From positions 1-64,000 of the forward strand of contig JAIWNE010000013.1 of NCBI GenBank assembly GCA_025331445.1: a stretch of 64,000 bases of DNA. The letters are read 5' to 3'. The translations under genes and the position numbers were made by a program. This DNA comes from Blakeslea trispora. Taxonomy: Eukaryota; Mucoromycota; Mucoromycetes; Mucorales; Choanephoraceae. The notes under the pieces are model-generated. The model saw nothing but the letters and a program-made list of their open reading frames with translations. It did no database searches and had not been told where the DNA came from. This document shows positions 23,047-33,297 of the stretch, one piece after another (within the stretch, counting starts at the first letter, position 1; every line of letters begins with the position of its first letter).

Positions 23047-23411
23047 ATGCATTACTATATCATGCTGAAATTATTTAAAACACCATAACTCTATAGAGCT
23101 TGAAGCTATATATCGACAAAACAATTTAGCTGTCTTGTTCCCTTTGCGTCCTTTGTTTCTTATATAATAAGTAAATACAGTCCCACTTTTGTTCTCAAAT
23201 AAAACATATGACCCGTTTCAAAGTACTTATTTTTGTTACTACTCTTTTCTCTCTATCTCCAAACTTCACATATTGTGATGTTTTGGGATTAGGAGATAGA
23301 CGCAACATAAGAGAGGCAAAGGAGGTAATTTGAGAATGTCTGTGTTGTATTTGTCTCAGGGCTGATAGATATGAATGATAACTACAAACTGAACGAGACA
23401 AAATTGAGGCC

Positions 23412-23460
23412 TTTATTTAGGTGAAGAGAAAAAGTGTCTAGCACTGTAAAAAACTCTTCT
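23412..23460 (+). repeat. 49-bp repeat head, copy 1 (shared with 53556-53604)
   Basis: It is identical to 53556-53604 at 44 of 49 positions with no gaps, starting TTTATTTAGGTGAAGAG. Both copies contain the inverted pair GAAGAG/CTCTTC and an inner GTG/CAC pair. It lies 78 bases upstream of the LINE insertion point. Confidence 0.75.
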
Positions 23461-23523
23461 AGTATAATCGGACTTCTAAGTGACTTCCTAAATGAATGTG
23501 TTCAAATACCACAGTCTGTAATC

Positions 23524-23537
23524 TGTTTATTCCAGTA
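23524..23537 (+). repeat. Left target-site duplication of the LINE
   Basis: TGTTTATTCCAGTA here is repeated exactly at 29268-29281, directly after the poly(A) tail. Confidence 0.9.
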
Positions 23538-23538
23538 C

Positions 23539-24984
23539 ATGGTTCCTCCGCTACAGAACACTTTTGGGTCGTTGCCACCAGACAGCCCCATATCATATCC
23601 GACTGCGTCTTTTCCGTCTCTTCCTTCTTCGCAGCCGTCTTCACCGTCTCTCATACCTTCCTCTCTTCCTTCTCTTCCTTCTGTTCCTGCCCCTTCATCA
23701 GCTTCTTCATCTGCATCTAAGCCACGCACGATGACTTATGCTTCTGCTACAGCAGCTTCTCGTAACCGTAGAGAAACGGTTTTGTATCGCTCTTCGACCG
23801 TCAACGGTCAACATATTGACACTGCTACTTCAGTAGTTCATAAGACTGGAACAACAGATCACTCTGTTTTCTACCATGTTCCTAAAAACTTAGCTCATTT
23901 AAGATCTGAGATCGCTCTAAATTTAAGTGAAAAGTTTCCTTTTGGTACTGGTCTTGGTTTGACTTCGTCAGAAGATCATTTAGGTACCAACATTGAGATT
24001 TCATTAGTATCTAAAGATGCATGTGAGACAGCTATTGCTCAGCCCATTGTGGTTGGCGCTAAAGAATTTCACGCTTCTCGCGCTGTGCATCCTGACCAAG
24101 CTTTGTTGAAAGTCAATTTGACAAAACTTCCTATTTGGGAAGGTCAACGTTTGAAAAACTCTCTTCTCAATAACCTAGCTCGTTATGGCATTGTTCGAGA
24201 AATCACCTTGTATCTGGACGATTGGTCCGGATGTTGGTTTACTGGAAATGGCCATGTTTACATTGAAAGACCTAACAACCGCGAAAAGAAATACGAAGCA
24301 TTGACGTATAAGATCCCCCTGGAAGACGATAATACCTTCTGTCTTGGCACTTGGACCAACATGGGTAAACATTGTGTTTACTGTAAAGAGACAGATCATT
24401 ATCGTAAAGAATGTACCAAAGCACCATCCGAGAAGCGCCGTTGCTACCAGTGTAACAACACTGGTCATATCGCTCGCAATTGCTTCAGAACTAAGACTGA
24501 TGACACTACGTCTAATAAGCGTCGAAGAGATGATCGTCCTGAGGCTAAAGCCCGTGTTCAACCAGTGGTATCAGCTCCTGCTGTCAGTCCTCCCTCCATG
24601 CCTGAGTCACCCGAATTATCCAATCCTGTTACTGACCATGATGCAGTAGCCGAGCCAGTATCTATGCCTAATGGGACCGAAATCGCTGACATTCGGGAGA
24701 TTGATTCAGTGGTAAGTGACGAAGTTGTAGAAACGCCTCTTGATGCACAGGATCGTCGATCCACTCGCATCTCAAATAGACAACCAAAACAATTCGAGGA
24801 ATACATCTTATCCTCCCAAATTGATAAGGCTTGTAAATGTGGGAGTTTGAGCCACCGTAAGACTAATCATAGCCAATGTCCATTAAACAAGAAAAATGTC
24901 CAACGCAAGGATGCAATGGAAATTTCAGACGACGATATACAGAATGAGGATGCCTTGGTTGATCCTCCATCTGACCGTCAGTAA
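23539..24984 (+). CDS. LINE ORF1, zinc-knuckle RNA-binding protein
   Basis: The element's own start is the ATG at 23539, giving 481 residues. The frame is also open for about 35 codons upstream, but that part is host sequence before the insertion. A Pro/Ser-rich N-terminus is followed by a central region and two CCHC zinc knuckles (CVYCKETDHYRKEC and CYQCNNTGHIARNC). A third Cys/His cluster lies near the C-terminus (CKCGSLSHRKTNHSQC). Such ORF1 proteins package the element RNA and act as nucleic-acid chaperones. Confidence 0.9.
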   Translation: MVPPLQNTFGSLPPDSPISYPTASFPSLPSSQPSSPSLIPSSLPSLPSVPAPSSASSSASKPRTMTYASATAASRNRRETVLYRSSTVNGQHIDTATSVVHKTGTTDHSVFYHVPKNLAHLRSEIALNLSEKFPFGTGLGLTSSEDHLGTNIEISLVSKDACETAIAQPIVVGAKEFHASRAVHPDQALLKVNLTKLPIWEGQRLKNSLLNNLARYGIVREITLYLDDWSGCWFTGNGHVYIERPNNREKKYEALTYKIPLEDDNTFCLGTWTNMGKHCVYCKETDHYRKECTKAPSEKRRCYQCNNTGHIARNCFRTKTDDTTSNKRRRDDRPEAKARVQPVVSAPAVSPPSMPESPELSNPVTDHDAVAEPVSMPNGTEIADIREIDSVVSDEVVETPLDAQDRRSTRISNRQPKQFEEYILSSQIDKACKCGSLSHRKTNHSQCPLNKKNVQRKDAMEISDDDIQNEDALVDPPSDRQ

Positions 24985-25078
24985 CATCCTTTTGTCATCC
25001 CCTCTTAGAAAACGTTAAAACACCAAAAAAAAAACAGAAACAGTCTTATAACCCAAAAAAAAAAATTACATTTATTCT

Positions 25079-28000
25079 ATGATATTACCTTTACAACCAA
25101 CATTACCTTCAACTCCTCCTTCCCTTGCCAACAACACCCAATCCACTATACCTGAACCTAACATCAGCTCTTTCAAACTTAATATTGGCACTATAAACTG
25201 CCGTGGTCTTCGTAAGACCAGCGATGCCAATATCCGAAAACAGTTCATCCGATATCTACGCACCACTGCCACAGATATACTTACACTCCAAGAAACTCAT
25301 GCAGATACTGAATCTATAGAGAACACCTTCCACATGCAATTTCAAGCCAAACAAAGCGTTTGGACTCAGCATTGCGGAATTGTTGTTTTTAACCCAGACA
25401 TTGCTCTTTCCGATGTTGTCAAGAGTGATTGTGGCAGGTGGATGAATGCTAAAATCTCTCATTCTACCAAAGTCTTCGACCCAGTTTATATCACTGTGGT
25501 ATATGCTCCAGCATCTCGACAGCTTCGTTCACCTTTTTTATCGAATCTTAAACATCTGCTCTCCACTTCTAGTTCTATTTTACCTAATACTTCTAGACAT
25601 ATTGTTTTGGGTGACTTTAACTACTTGCATTCTACATCTTTTCTGTCCCACTCTCGTCGACGTCAAGCTCCATCTGACTGGATTCAGTTTGTCTCTGACA
25701 ATTTCCAAGATGGTGTCACGTCTGATGATTCGTCCTCTCAAGCAACGTTTTGTCGAGGATCTCAGCAATCGTGCATTGACTATATCTTTGTATCCAATGA
25801 TTTGGCTCATTGCCGAACCAAGGGTAGTGTTACCTATATTAATCCATCGTGGACAGATCATTTTCTCTTACGTTCTACTCTCCAACTGATTTCTGAGTCC
25901 TCTATTGACACTACTAAGAGTACTGGAAAGGGACATTGGAGAGCTCATCCTAAACTAGCCTCCGATGCTCAGTTCTGTACTAAGCTTCACTCCGCTATAA
26001 TGGTTTCCAATTCTTCTATGCCTCATACCTACTCTCCGCAAGAGCGATGGGAGGAATTCAAAGCTGTGGCTGCGCGTATCGCACGAGCCCACTCCAGAAA
26101 AAAGTCATTTGATATCAAACAGGCTGAACACATTCTTCAGAAGAAGCGACATAAGATTCAACAACAGTTGATTCTACGTCCTGATTTGGCTGCACAGTAC
26201 CTTCCACAACAACTTGTTGTTGAACAACAATTACGATCTTTACAGGAATATCATGTAGACACTCTCGCGCTTAGAGCGGGGATACGTTGGCGTGATTTGG
26301 GTGAATTGTCTGCCGGCTACCTGAAACGCACAGTTTCGCACCGAGCAGCTAAACACTTGATCCCTCCTCTGATTCACCCTATCACACGGGAAATAAGCAC
26401 AACTAAGGAAGACATGTTAAAAGCAGCGTCCAGTTTCTACGAGAGCCTTTACTCTCCTGATCCTGTGAGCCAAGATGCTATTGATGATCTGCTGACCAAC
26501 TTACCTCATAATGTACGATTGTCTGAAGAACAACAGAGTTCACTCATTCATCCTTTGACCTTGGATGACTTGCTCAATGGGGTCTCTCGTAGCCCTAAAC
26601 GAAGTAGTCCTGGTAAGGATGGTCTTCCATACGAGATATTGCGCCTCCTGTTTTTGCATCCAGTGTGCCAATCTACTGCTGTAGCGGTTTACAATGATGC
26701 ACTTCTTCATGCTGTTTTTCCTGTCTCCTGGCAAGAAACCATAGTTTCCTTACTGCCAAAAAAAGGGCAACTTTCGGAACTGAAAAATTGGCGTCCCATT
26801 TCTTTGATCAATACCGACGCTAAAGTATTCACACGAATTCTCAACAGCCGGGTTATTGAATGTGCTAGCAATCTTATCAACCCCTTCCAAACAGGATTTG
26901 TACGCGATCGTTTCATTGCAGACAACGGCTTACTCATGAAGTTTGTCATGGATCATGCTCGTCAATCAGGCGATTCATCTATTGGCCTTCTCCTTGATCA
27001 GGAAAAAGCTTATGATCGAGTTCATCCTGACTACTTACGCAAGGTCTTGCTTCACTTTGGTTTCCCTCTCATTATCGTAGACAGTATCTGTTCCCTTTTC
27101 TTCAACACCCACCTTAGTCTGAACATCAATGGTCATCTATCTCCTACAGTGATTCAGCGCAGGGGTCTTCGACAGGGCGATCCTATATCGCCAGTCCTTT
27201 TCAACTTGGCATTTGAACCTTTGCTCCGGCGACTACTTCATGATAGTCAATTTCAAGGCATCACTCTACCACCTCCGAGGTTCCTTAGCCAACCCATTGG
27301 CCCTATCACTCCCATCAAACTGCTGGCTTATGCTGATGATGTGGTGTGCTTTTTAAAAGATCCGTCTGACTTGTCTCGTCTACAGTCACACTTAGCCACC
27401 TATTCCCTCGCATCAAATGCACAGGTCAATCTTCACAAGACTCAGGCTCTATCCTTATCTGGCAAGCCGTTTGCGGTCACTGGTCTATGGAGAAACGCCT
27501 TAGTAGAGAACCGCATTACCCAGATGCATGATTGTCGCTCTCTCGCTCCTCTCATCTACCTTGGTTATCCACTGTATACCTCTATTTCACAACGCGATGT
27601 CTACCTGTCCACTCTGTTGGACAAAATCTCTCGGTCGTGTGATATTCATTCGCAAAGATCCTTGTCTGTTCGAGGAAAGGTTACCATCCTCAATAGTCTA
27701 ATTCTTTCACGTCTTTGGCACGTCCTAAGGGTATTGACGGTCCCTGACTCCTTTTTCCAGAAGATTGATTCTATTATGAGTTCTTTCATCATGCGTCGAA
27801 TCTTTCCTCGGATTGGCATCGCCACTTTGTTTCTGCCTCGGAAAAGAGGTGGTTTAGGTCTCTTGAATCCTCGACACCAACAGCTCGCCCTTCAACTTAG
27901 ATGGCTCAATCCGTTGTTGTCTTTTACCGATTCTGTTCTTAATCCCATTTCATGGAAAAGCTCAGCTTTGACACATTCCTTTGTTTTGCCCTTCTTGGTT

Positions 28001-29095
28001 CAGTCTGCGCTCTATCATCTGCCTGACAATCCCTTTATGGCTGCTGACTCTTGGTCCTTGCAAGATTTCCGACTGCTCTTGTTGTTCCCTCATTTGAGAC
28101 CTTCTATCCTTAGGTCCTTTCAGAGTCCATTCCACTTGTTATTCCGCTCGATGGATGCTCTTCCAAAACCGTTCGTCAATGTTGTAGTTAGCCTTGAGAC
28201 ATGCCTGAGTCTCCCTTTAGGCTCACTTTATCTACAGCCTCCCACCGTTACAGTTCCTCGCTCATTAAAACAATTGACTTGTTCTGCAGCTTACATACTT
28301 GACTCTGCTTGCCGTCGTCTCAGACCAAAGACTTTGAATGAAATCACAACTCATCCATATCTTGTTCGCAAATTTCTTCGCTTGGTACGAACAAACACAT
28401 TGGTTCTTTCCCCATTCTTTGTGCGAGCATTTATTCCTCCTGCCTTCGCCCAAATTGGATCTCATCCCTTCGTGCCTGTCAGCCACCACCAAGTGGATGC
28501 ATCACCGTTCCTGTCATCTCTAGGTCTTGGTTCTACAGATCTCGCTCTCCTTCCTTCTTCAACATCTCGCCTGACAGCCAAACAATGGAATCAATTTTGG
28601 TCTTATTCCTTGTCGCATACTAGTCGGAACGTGTGGTATCGGCTCTTACTGGGTAAGCTTCCTTGCCGGGCAATTTTGCATGGAATCCTTCCTGCCATTA
28701 CTGACCCTATTTGTACCATCTGCTCTCAGAAGACTGACTCTATGGAGCATTTCCTCTACGAATGCGAGAAGAAACTACCTGTTTGGGAGGAATTGTGGTC
28801 AATGCATTTTGCCACTCCGTTCTCCACTCAGGCACTTAGAGCGGCACTCTTTAATCTTCACCTGCCACAATTGACCAAGACCTCGTTTTGCAGGAACCCA
28901 TACGTTGTACTTGCCTCATCACTTCAAGCAGTTTGGCGTTGTCACTGGTTGTTTGTCTTTGATGATGTTCCTTTCCTTTCAGCTACAGCGATTAACCTGG
29001 CTTCTACAGATCTCCATCGACATGCTCAAGAGACTTTATTACAAACAGGTGTTTCTCCTCTCCCTATTATAGGCCTAGTCTTTCCAGCGTCTTAA
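25079..29095 (+). CDS. LINE ORF2, AP-endonuclease and reverse transcriptase
   Basis: A single open frame of 1338 residues. Residues about 35-270 are an APE-type endonuclease, with LQETHAD, VVYAPAS, VLGDFN, and a final SWTDHFLL containing the catalytic Asp-His. The reverse transcriptase follows from about 490: SPGKDGLPYEIL, NWRPISLINTDAKVFTRIL, FVRDRFIADN, LLLDQEKAYDRVHPDYL, RRGLRQGDPISPVLFNLAFE, and the active-site AYADDVV. The C-terminus has a zinc-binding motif of the zf-RVT kind, CTICSQKTDSMEHFLYEC. No RNase H domain is evident. All catalytic motifs are intact, so the copy may be active. Confidence 0.95.
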   Translation: MILPLQPTLPSTPPSLANNTQSTIPEPNISSFKLNIGTINCRGLRKTSDANIRKQFIRYLRTTATDILTLQETHADTESIENTFHMQFQAKQSVWTQHCGIVVFNPDIALSDVVKSDCGRWMNAKISHSTKVFDPVYITVVYAPASRQLRSPFLSNLKHLLSTSSSILPNTSRHIVLGDFNYLHSTSFLSHSRRRQAPSDWIQFVSDNFQDGVTSDDSSSQATFCRGSQQSCIDYIFVSNDLAHCRTKGSVTYINPSWTDHFLLRSTLQLISESSIDTTKSTGKGHWRAHPKLASDAQFCTKLHSAIMVSNSSMPHTYSPQERWEEFKAVAARIARAHSRKKSFDIKQAEHILQKKRHKIQQQLILRPDLAAQYLPQQLVVEQQLRSLQEYHVDTLALRAGIRWRDLGELSAGYLKRTVSHRAAKHLIPPLIHPITREISTTKEDMLKAASSFYESLYSPDPVSQDAIDDLLTNLPHNVRLSEEQQSSLIHPLTLDDLLNGVSRSPKRSSPGKDGLPYEILRLLFLHPVCQSTAVAVYNDALLHAVFPVSWQETIVSLLPKKGQLSELKNWRPISLINTDAKVFTRILNSRVIECASNLINPFQTGFVRDRFIADNGLLMKFVMDHARQSGDSSIGLLLDQEKAYDRVHPDYLRKVLLHFGFPLIIVDSICSLFFNTHLSLNINGHLSPTVIQRRGLRQGDPISPVLFNLAFEPLLRRLLHDSQFQGITLPPPRFLSQPIGPITPIKLLAYADDVVCFLKDPSDLSRLQSHLATYSLASNAQVNLHKTQALSLSGKPFAVTGLWRNALVENRITQMHDCRSLAPLIYLGYPLYTSISQRDVYLSTLLDKISRSCDIHSQRSLSVRGKVTILNSLILSRLWHVLRVLTVPDSFFQKIDSIMSSFIMRRIFPRIGIATLFLPRKRGGLGLLNPRHQQLALQLRWLNPLLSFTDSVLNPISWKSSALTHSFVLPFLVQSALYHLPDNPFMAADSWSLQDFRLLLLFPHLRPSILRSFQSPFHLLFRSMDALPKPFVNVVVSLETCLSLPLGSLYLQPPTVTVPRSLKQLTCSAAYILDSACRRLRPKTLNEITTHPYLVRKFLRLVRTNTLVLSPFFVRAFIPPAFAQIGSHPFVPVSHHQVDASPFLSSLGLGSTDLALLPSSTSRLTAKQWNQFWSYSLSHTSRNVWYRLLLGKLPCRAILHGILPAITDPICTICSQKTDSMEHFLYECEKKLPVWEELWSMHFATPFSTQALRAALFNLHLPQLTKTSFCRNPYVVLASSLQAVWRCHWLFVFDDVPFLSATAINLASTDLHRHAQETLLQTGVSPLPIIGLVFPAS

Positions 29096-29267
29096 TGGTC
29101 GCTTTATTTATATCTTTTCCTACCCACAACCATATTCTCAACTTCCCCTTTCCCCTCATATACCGCATAAAAAAAAACAATAACCCAAAAACAATAATTG
29201 TGACTCGAATTTTCTCGTCATTAAATAAAGAGATTTTATTTCTCCATAAAAAAAAAAAAAAAAAAAA

Positions 29268-29281
29268 TGTTTATTCCAGTA
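29268..29281 (+). repeat. Right target-site duplication of the LINE
   Basis: Exact copy of 23524-23537, starting immediately after the A20 tail. Confidence 0.9.
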
Positions 29282-30652
29282 AAAGTGTGGGAGAGGCTTT
29301 ATAGAATGCTCTATCAACAGATATTTTTATATTTTCTTATGACTCATTACAGATCGCAGTGTATTAGATCCTATTCTAAACTATTGTACTCCTTTCTATG
29401 ATTTCATCATCTTTATCGTTGCTTGCCTTCTACGACTTATTCTAATGGATGATGCTATATAATAGTTTTAGTCTGATTCTTAGTGCGAGCCTTATTGACT
29501 TTATCCAAATGCTTAATTGACTAAGGATTTACTTGGATTCACTTTGATTAGGATGTTACCATCCGTATGACTTATTTGGTCTTTCAAATAACCTTATCGT
29601 CATTGTCAAGACTTAAACATGCTCCAATCAGCACAGACAAGAATAAGAACACTCTTAAATAAAGCGACTATTGTATCTTCTTTTATATCTATTCTCAATC
29701 CCATAACATCACAACATAAAATCCTCTCTATAATCTTGTTCCATTCTCTTGACTTAAAGAACGAATTAAAAGCCTTCTTAAATGAGAACACTATAACCAT
29801 GCTAATACCTAACCGTATTATACATACATCATATAATATTCGATATACAACTAAATCAAAGGCAGATCTTGTTCTGTGTTACCACATATAGTTTATATTG
29901 ACATTCCATCCTGCACTGAATAAAACCCTCTCTTTAATCTTCATTTGTTAGGACGCATGAAAAAGATCACTATAGATTGATGACTGAGGAATTTTCATAT
30001 GTCGAATTGCAACTAACATCTCATCTGCTCTACTCTCTGCATGTTTTACTTTTTCTCATTAATTTGTCCATCTTGTCTATCTTCCATAACATTCTTAATA
30101 ATTTCTATACACGAAAGAAATCATATATATGTTTTACAATCACCCAAACGACAAGAAAAAGCCCTTATCAACAAACGTATTCCTATACAAGAGCAGTTGA
30201 TACTGGGGGGCACTGTTCAATCTCGAAAATATCCTTAAATCAAACAACTACTGCTTCTTTGATAGGTACCTATTTTTAACTAATAAGTCGACAACTATTG
30301 CAGTGGATGGTTGGCTTCAATTGCTCTATATGATTTGTCATTTGGTGTATCAAAGCATCATTTATGGGATTTACCGCATTAAGCAGAATAATTCTATGAT
30401 AAATAATTAGAGGAAAGCATATTATTGTTTCATAGAACATTTGAGAGCATCAATTTGAGCCTATACAAAATAGCCTTGTTTCAAATCATTGATGTGTTAT
30501 GAATTTTTTTAAAAAAAATCGCTGGCTCTCAAAAAGAGGGTGGCAAAGAATTGCAAGCAGAGATTGGGTAATTTTGTCTTATTTTTTGTAGATTCTTTTG
30601 CATCTTTCCTTTTTTTGTTTTATTTTCTAAAAGAGAGAGAGAGAAAACAAGA
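29282..30652. other. Spacer between the LINE and VPS9
   Basis: This continues the pre-insertion host sequence. It is AT-rich with stops in all frames. It includes a probable MITE end at 29653-29681 and, near the end, the pyrimidine-rich leader of VPS9 with GAGA repeats at 30632-30643. ORFs of 60-100 codons here have biased composition and are not supported. Confidence 0.5.
29653..29681. repeat. Fragment matching the end of the GTCGCT MITE family
   Basis: CACTCTTAAATAAAGCGACT followed by ATTGTAT matches the terminal repeats of the elements near 33070-33090 and 49514-49545 in reverse complement. I could not find a partner end nearby. Confidence 0.5.
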
Positions 30653-32700
30653 ATGAAGCAAGATTCCGACAACAGAAGACTAGTCCAAGTGGCTGAGGAA
30701 TTTGATGAGAAAGTCAAGATTATTGCTGAAGCAGAAGAAGAGCCAGAAGAGGAATTTAACGAAAAACAAGATGGAACTCAATCCGACTCAAAGTAAATGT
30801 ACACACATTTTCTGTTTCTACTGCTCCATCATTGACAAACATTGTTTCCTTTTTCTGTATATTTGTTAGGCCAAAAACGAGCAAGGCAGCAAAAGAAATG
30901 GACCATATTTTCAACCAATTTGATGGTAAAAAGGGGGTTTCTAAATAGTAAAAAAAACAGGCATTAATGCGGACATTGAATTAGAGGAAACAAAAAGCCA
31001 AGATAGCTCAGCGAGTCGTACATTGGTTGCCAACGATACCCTTCCTAGACAACCAGAGCAATCTGCGCCACCAAGGGAAGAAGAAGTCCCCTTTGATTTT
31101 AATTGGTTTTTGGAACAAATGCGATACAAAAGTTCAATGCCCGTCATGCGTTATTATAAAAGCTTCATTCAATCATTTGAGCGTAGACCATGGACTGTGA
31201 ATGAGCAGATCAAGATCATACAAGACTTTTTGGATGTAAGACTACATAGCTAATCACGTATGCTGTTTGTACTGATTTTGTTTTTCAAGTTCATCTATGT
31301 GAAGATGAGAGAATGCGATACATGGAGAGAGGCCTCGGAACAAGAGTTCAGCAATGCCCAGGAAGGCATGGAGAAGCTAGTCATGAACCGGCTGTTTAGT
31401 GCTACATTTTGTCCAACTACAGCAGATGATAAAGAAAGAGATGAAATTCTCTATCAAAAGATCAGTATATTCCGATGGATTCATGAAAAACATCTTGATA
31501 TTCGAGAAACAGAGCACAATGAGTCATTCTTATCATTTGCACAATCAGGTAAAAGAAGAAGAAAAAAGAAGGTCTCTTGAATTATTGGCTTAACCGACCT
31601 TCTTCTTAGAGATACTAAAGATCAATAATTACAAGGCACCTAGAGATAAATTGATTTGTGTATTGAATTGTTGCAAAGTGATTTTCGGTAGGAAAGAATG
31701 CCCTGACATGTATGAAATAACATTAATTTATTTTGTGCAAAAAAAAAAAAGGCCTTATTAAGCATGTGGAAGGAGATGCTGGTGCAGATAAATTTTTACC
31801 CATTTTGATCTATGTTGTTATCCGAGCGAACCCACCTAGACTTGTCTCCAATGTGCAATATATTTATCGTTTTAGAAATCCTGAACAATTACAGGCTGAG
31901 GCTGGTTACTATCTGACAAACTTGGTAAGTATCTGCTCAACACAGTACATGGCTTTCAAATTTGACCTTCTTTGATAGATGGGTGCTATTTCATTTATAG
32001 AGACAATGGAGGCAAAATCATTATCAATTTCAAAAGAAGAATTCGATACCAATATTGAAAGAACGATGAACGAATTAAAGCAGGAGAGACCCAAAGTAAC
32101 CACATTAGACAAGCAACAAGTGAGCTATGAGAATGCACTTCATCCAACTCGTTCGGCGTCTTCTAGATTACCTCAAACACAACCTCTTTTGGATCCTGCA
32201 AAAGCAGCAGCCCTATTGGAACGTGGTAGTCAGTTTGCTCAAAAGACAATGCAAAGACCTTTGACATTTGTCGGCAAAATCTTTCAAGGCCTAAGCGATA
32301 CTTCATCTGCAAGCAGCAGCCGGGCTGAAAGCCCTGAGGAAGAAGACCGATACCAGCAACAACAACAGTTACCACCCCTTCCTCCTAGACCTACTATGCA
32401 TCCTGACCAAGTGGCTATGCAACAAAGACAATTGTTCGAATCAAATTTACAGACTTTGACTAGCATGTTCAGCAATGTTGATCAGGGTGTTTGCTATCTT
32501 GTGTTGCATGCAAATGGTGGCGATCTTTCGAGATCCATTGATAAGTAAAGTATAGCTTTATTAGGTCTGTTTCTTTGCTTCTTATATACTTTTATTGTAG
32601 TTTATTAGATATTTCTGCAGATGGTATGAATACGAATCAACATACAACATCTTTTCCAGTCACTACAACTCCTGTATTACCCCATAATCATACTCGATAA
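30653..32700 (+). CDS. VPS9: Vps9-domain Rab5 exchange factor with C-terminal CUE domain
   Basis: Eight exons (30653..30792, 30870..30925, 30961..31235, 31290..31548, 31610..31687, 31752..31924, 31979..32544, 32601..32700) keep phase and give 548 residues. An acidic N-terminus leads to a helical bundle (FDFNWFLEQMRYKSSMPVMR) and the VPS9 core (LPILIYVVIRANPPRLVSNV, then RNPEQLQAEAGYYLTNLMGA). After a Pro/Gln-rich linker, the end (LTSMFSNVDQGVCYLVLHAN and a terminal LLDIS) is a CUE-type ubiquitin-binding fold, as in yeast Vps9. The protein should load GTP on Vps21/Rab5 at early endosomes. Intron 3-to-be (30926-30960) is only 35 nt and must be removed because it carries an in-frame stop. Confidence 0.9.
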
Positions 32701-32925
32701 GATATCCTCTTTTTTTATTTATTTTTCTTTCTTTTTAGTAAACTTCATGCCTTTTCTTTTCATTTGTTTCTCTTTTTTTTTTTTGGAGGAATCAGTATAA
32801 CATTGGCTGGAACATTTATATTTATTCTCACCAGATGCTTGAAATACTTGAAGTATTTGTTGAAATTCAAGGATGACTTTTGAAAAGGTGATGAGGATAA
32901 GCTTTGAGATTACATAATTGAATAA

Positions 32926-33091
32926 AACAATGCAGTAGTCGCTCGATTTAAGAGTATTCTCAATATAAGAATAGCAATCCCTTTGAACTTATATTGTTTC
33001 AAGCGCTAAAATGCCATTCAATTTAAGAGTACATAATATAAGAGTGCATGTCTCGAGAATATAAACACTTGAATAAAGTGACCATTGTATA
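32926..33091. mobile_element. MITE-like element with GTCGCT inverted ends, copy A
   Basis: The left end (ACAATGCAGTAGTCGCTCGA then TTTAAGAGT) and the reverse complement of the right end (ATACAATGGTCACTTTATTC then AAGTGTTT) are imperfect inverted repeats of about 28 bp. The interior is AT-rich with further self-complementary pieces and no coding capacity. A second copy lies at 49514-49618. Confidence 0.55.
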
Positions 33092-33297
33092 CAGTTAGTA
33101 CTCTGAACAGTGAATGTTTGATCCAATCATAGCGTTTGATTTGTTTTGACATGTTGTGGTCAATCTATCTTTTTTTTTCTTTTTTTTTCTTCTTCAATTC
33201 ATTAAGCACAAAAGCATAAAGAGCAAGTGTTAAACAGCTTTTTAAACCTTCTCATGGCTCTGTTTGTTCTCTTCATCCTTACTGTCTCTATTTAGGA

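Larger units (their letters stand above)
23538..29267 (+). mobile_element. L1-like non-LTR retrotransposon (LINE), both ORFs open
   Basis: The element is 5730 bp and is bounded by a perfect 14-bp direct repeat (23524-23537 and 29268-29281). It ends in a run of 20 A. It holds ORF1 (23539-24984, zinc knuckles) and ORF2 (25079-29095, endonuclease plus reverse transcriptase), separated by 94 bases. The intact ORFs, clean tail and perfect duplication point to a recent insertion by target-primed reverse transcription. No LTRs are present. The 5' end falls one base before the ORF1 ATG, so the copy either lacks its 5' untranslated region or was truncated there. L1-like elements of this layout are known in Mucoromycota (Grem-LINE1 near Mucor centromeres); only this one copy is seen here, so no centromere is implied. 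Confidence 0.95.

Noticed and set aside
23434..23538. N-terminal 35-residue extension of LINE ORF1
   Set aside because: It lies outside the target-site duplication, so it is host sequence that happens to be in frame.
29281..29305. GAGGCTTTAT near 29294 as target duplication with GAGGCCTTTAT near 23406
   Set aside because: It is imperfect and not adjacent to the poly(A) tail; the 14-bp repeat is exact and at both boundaries.
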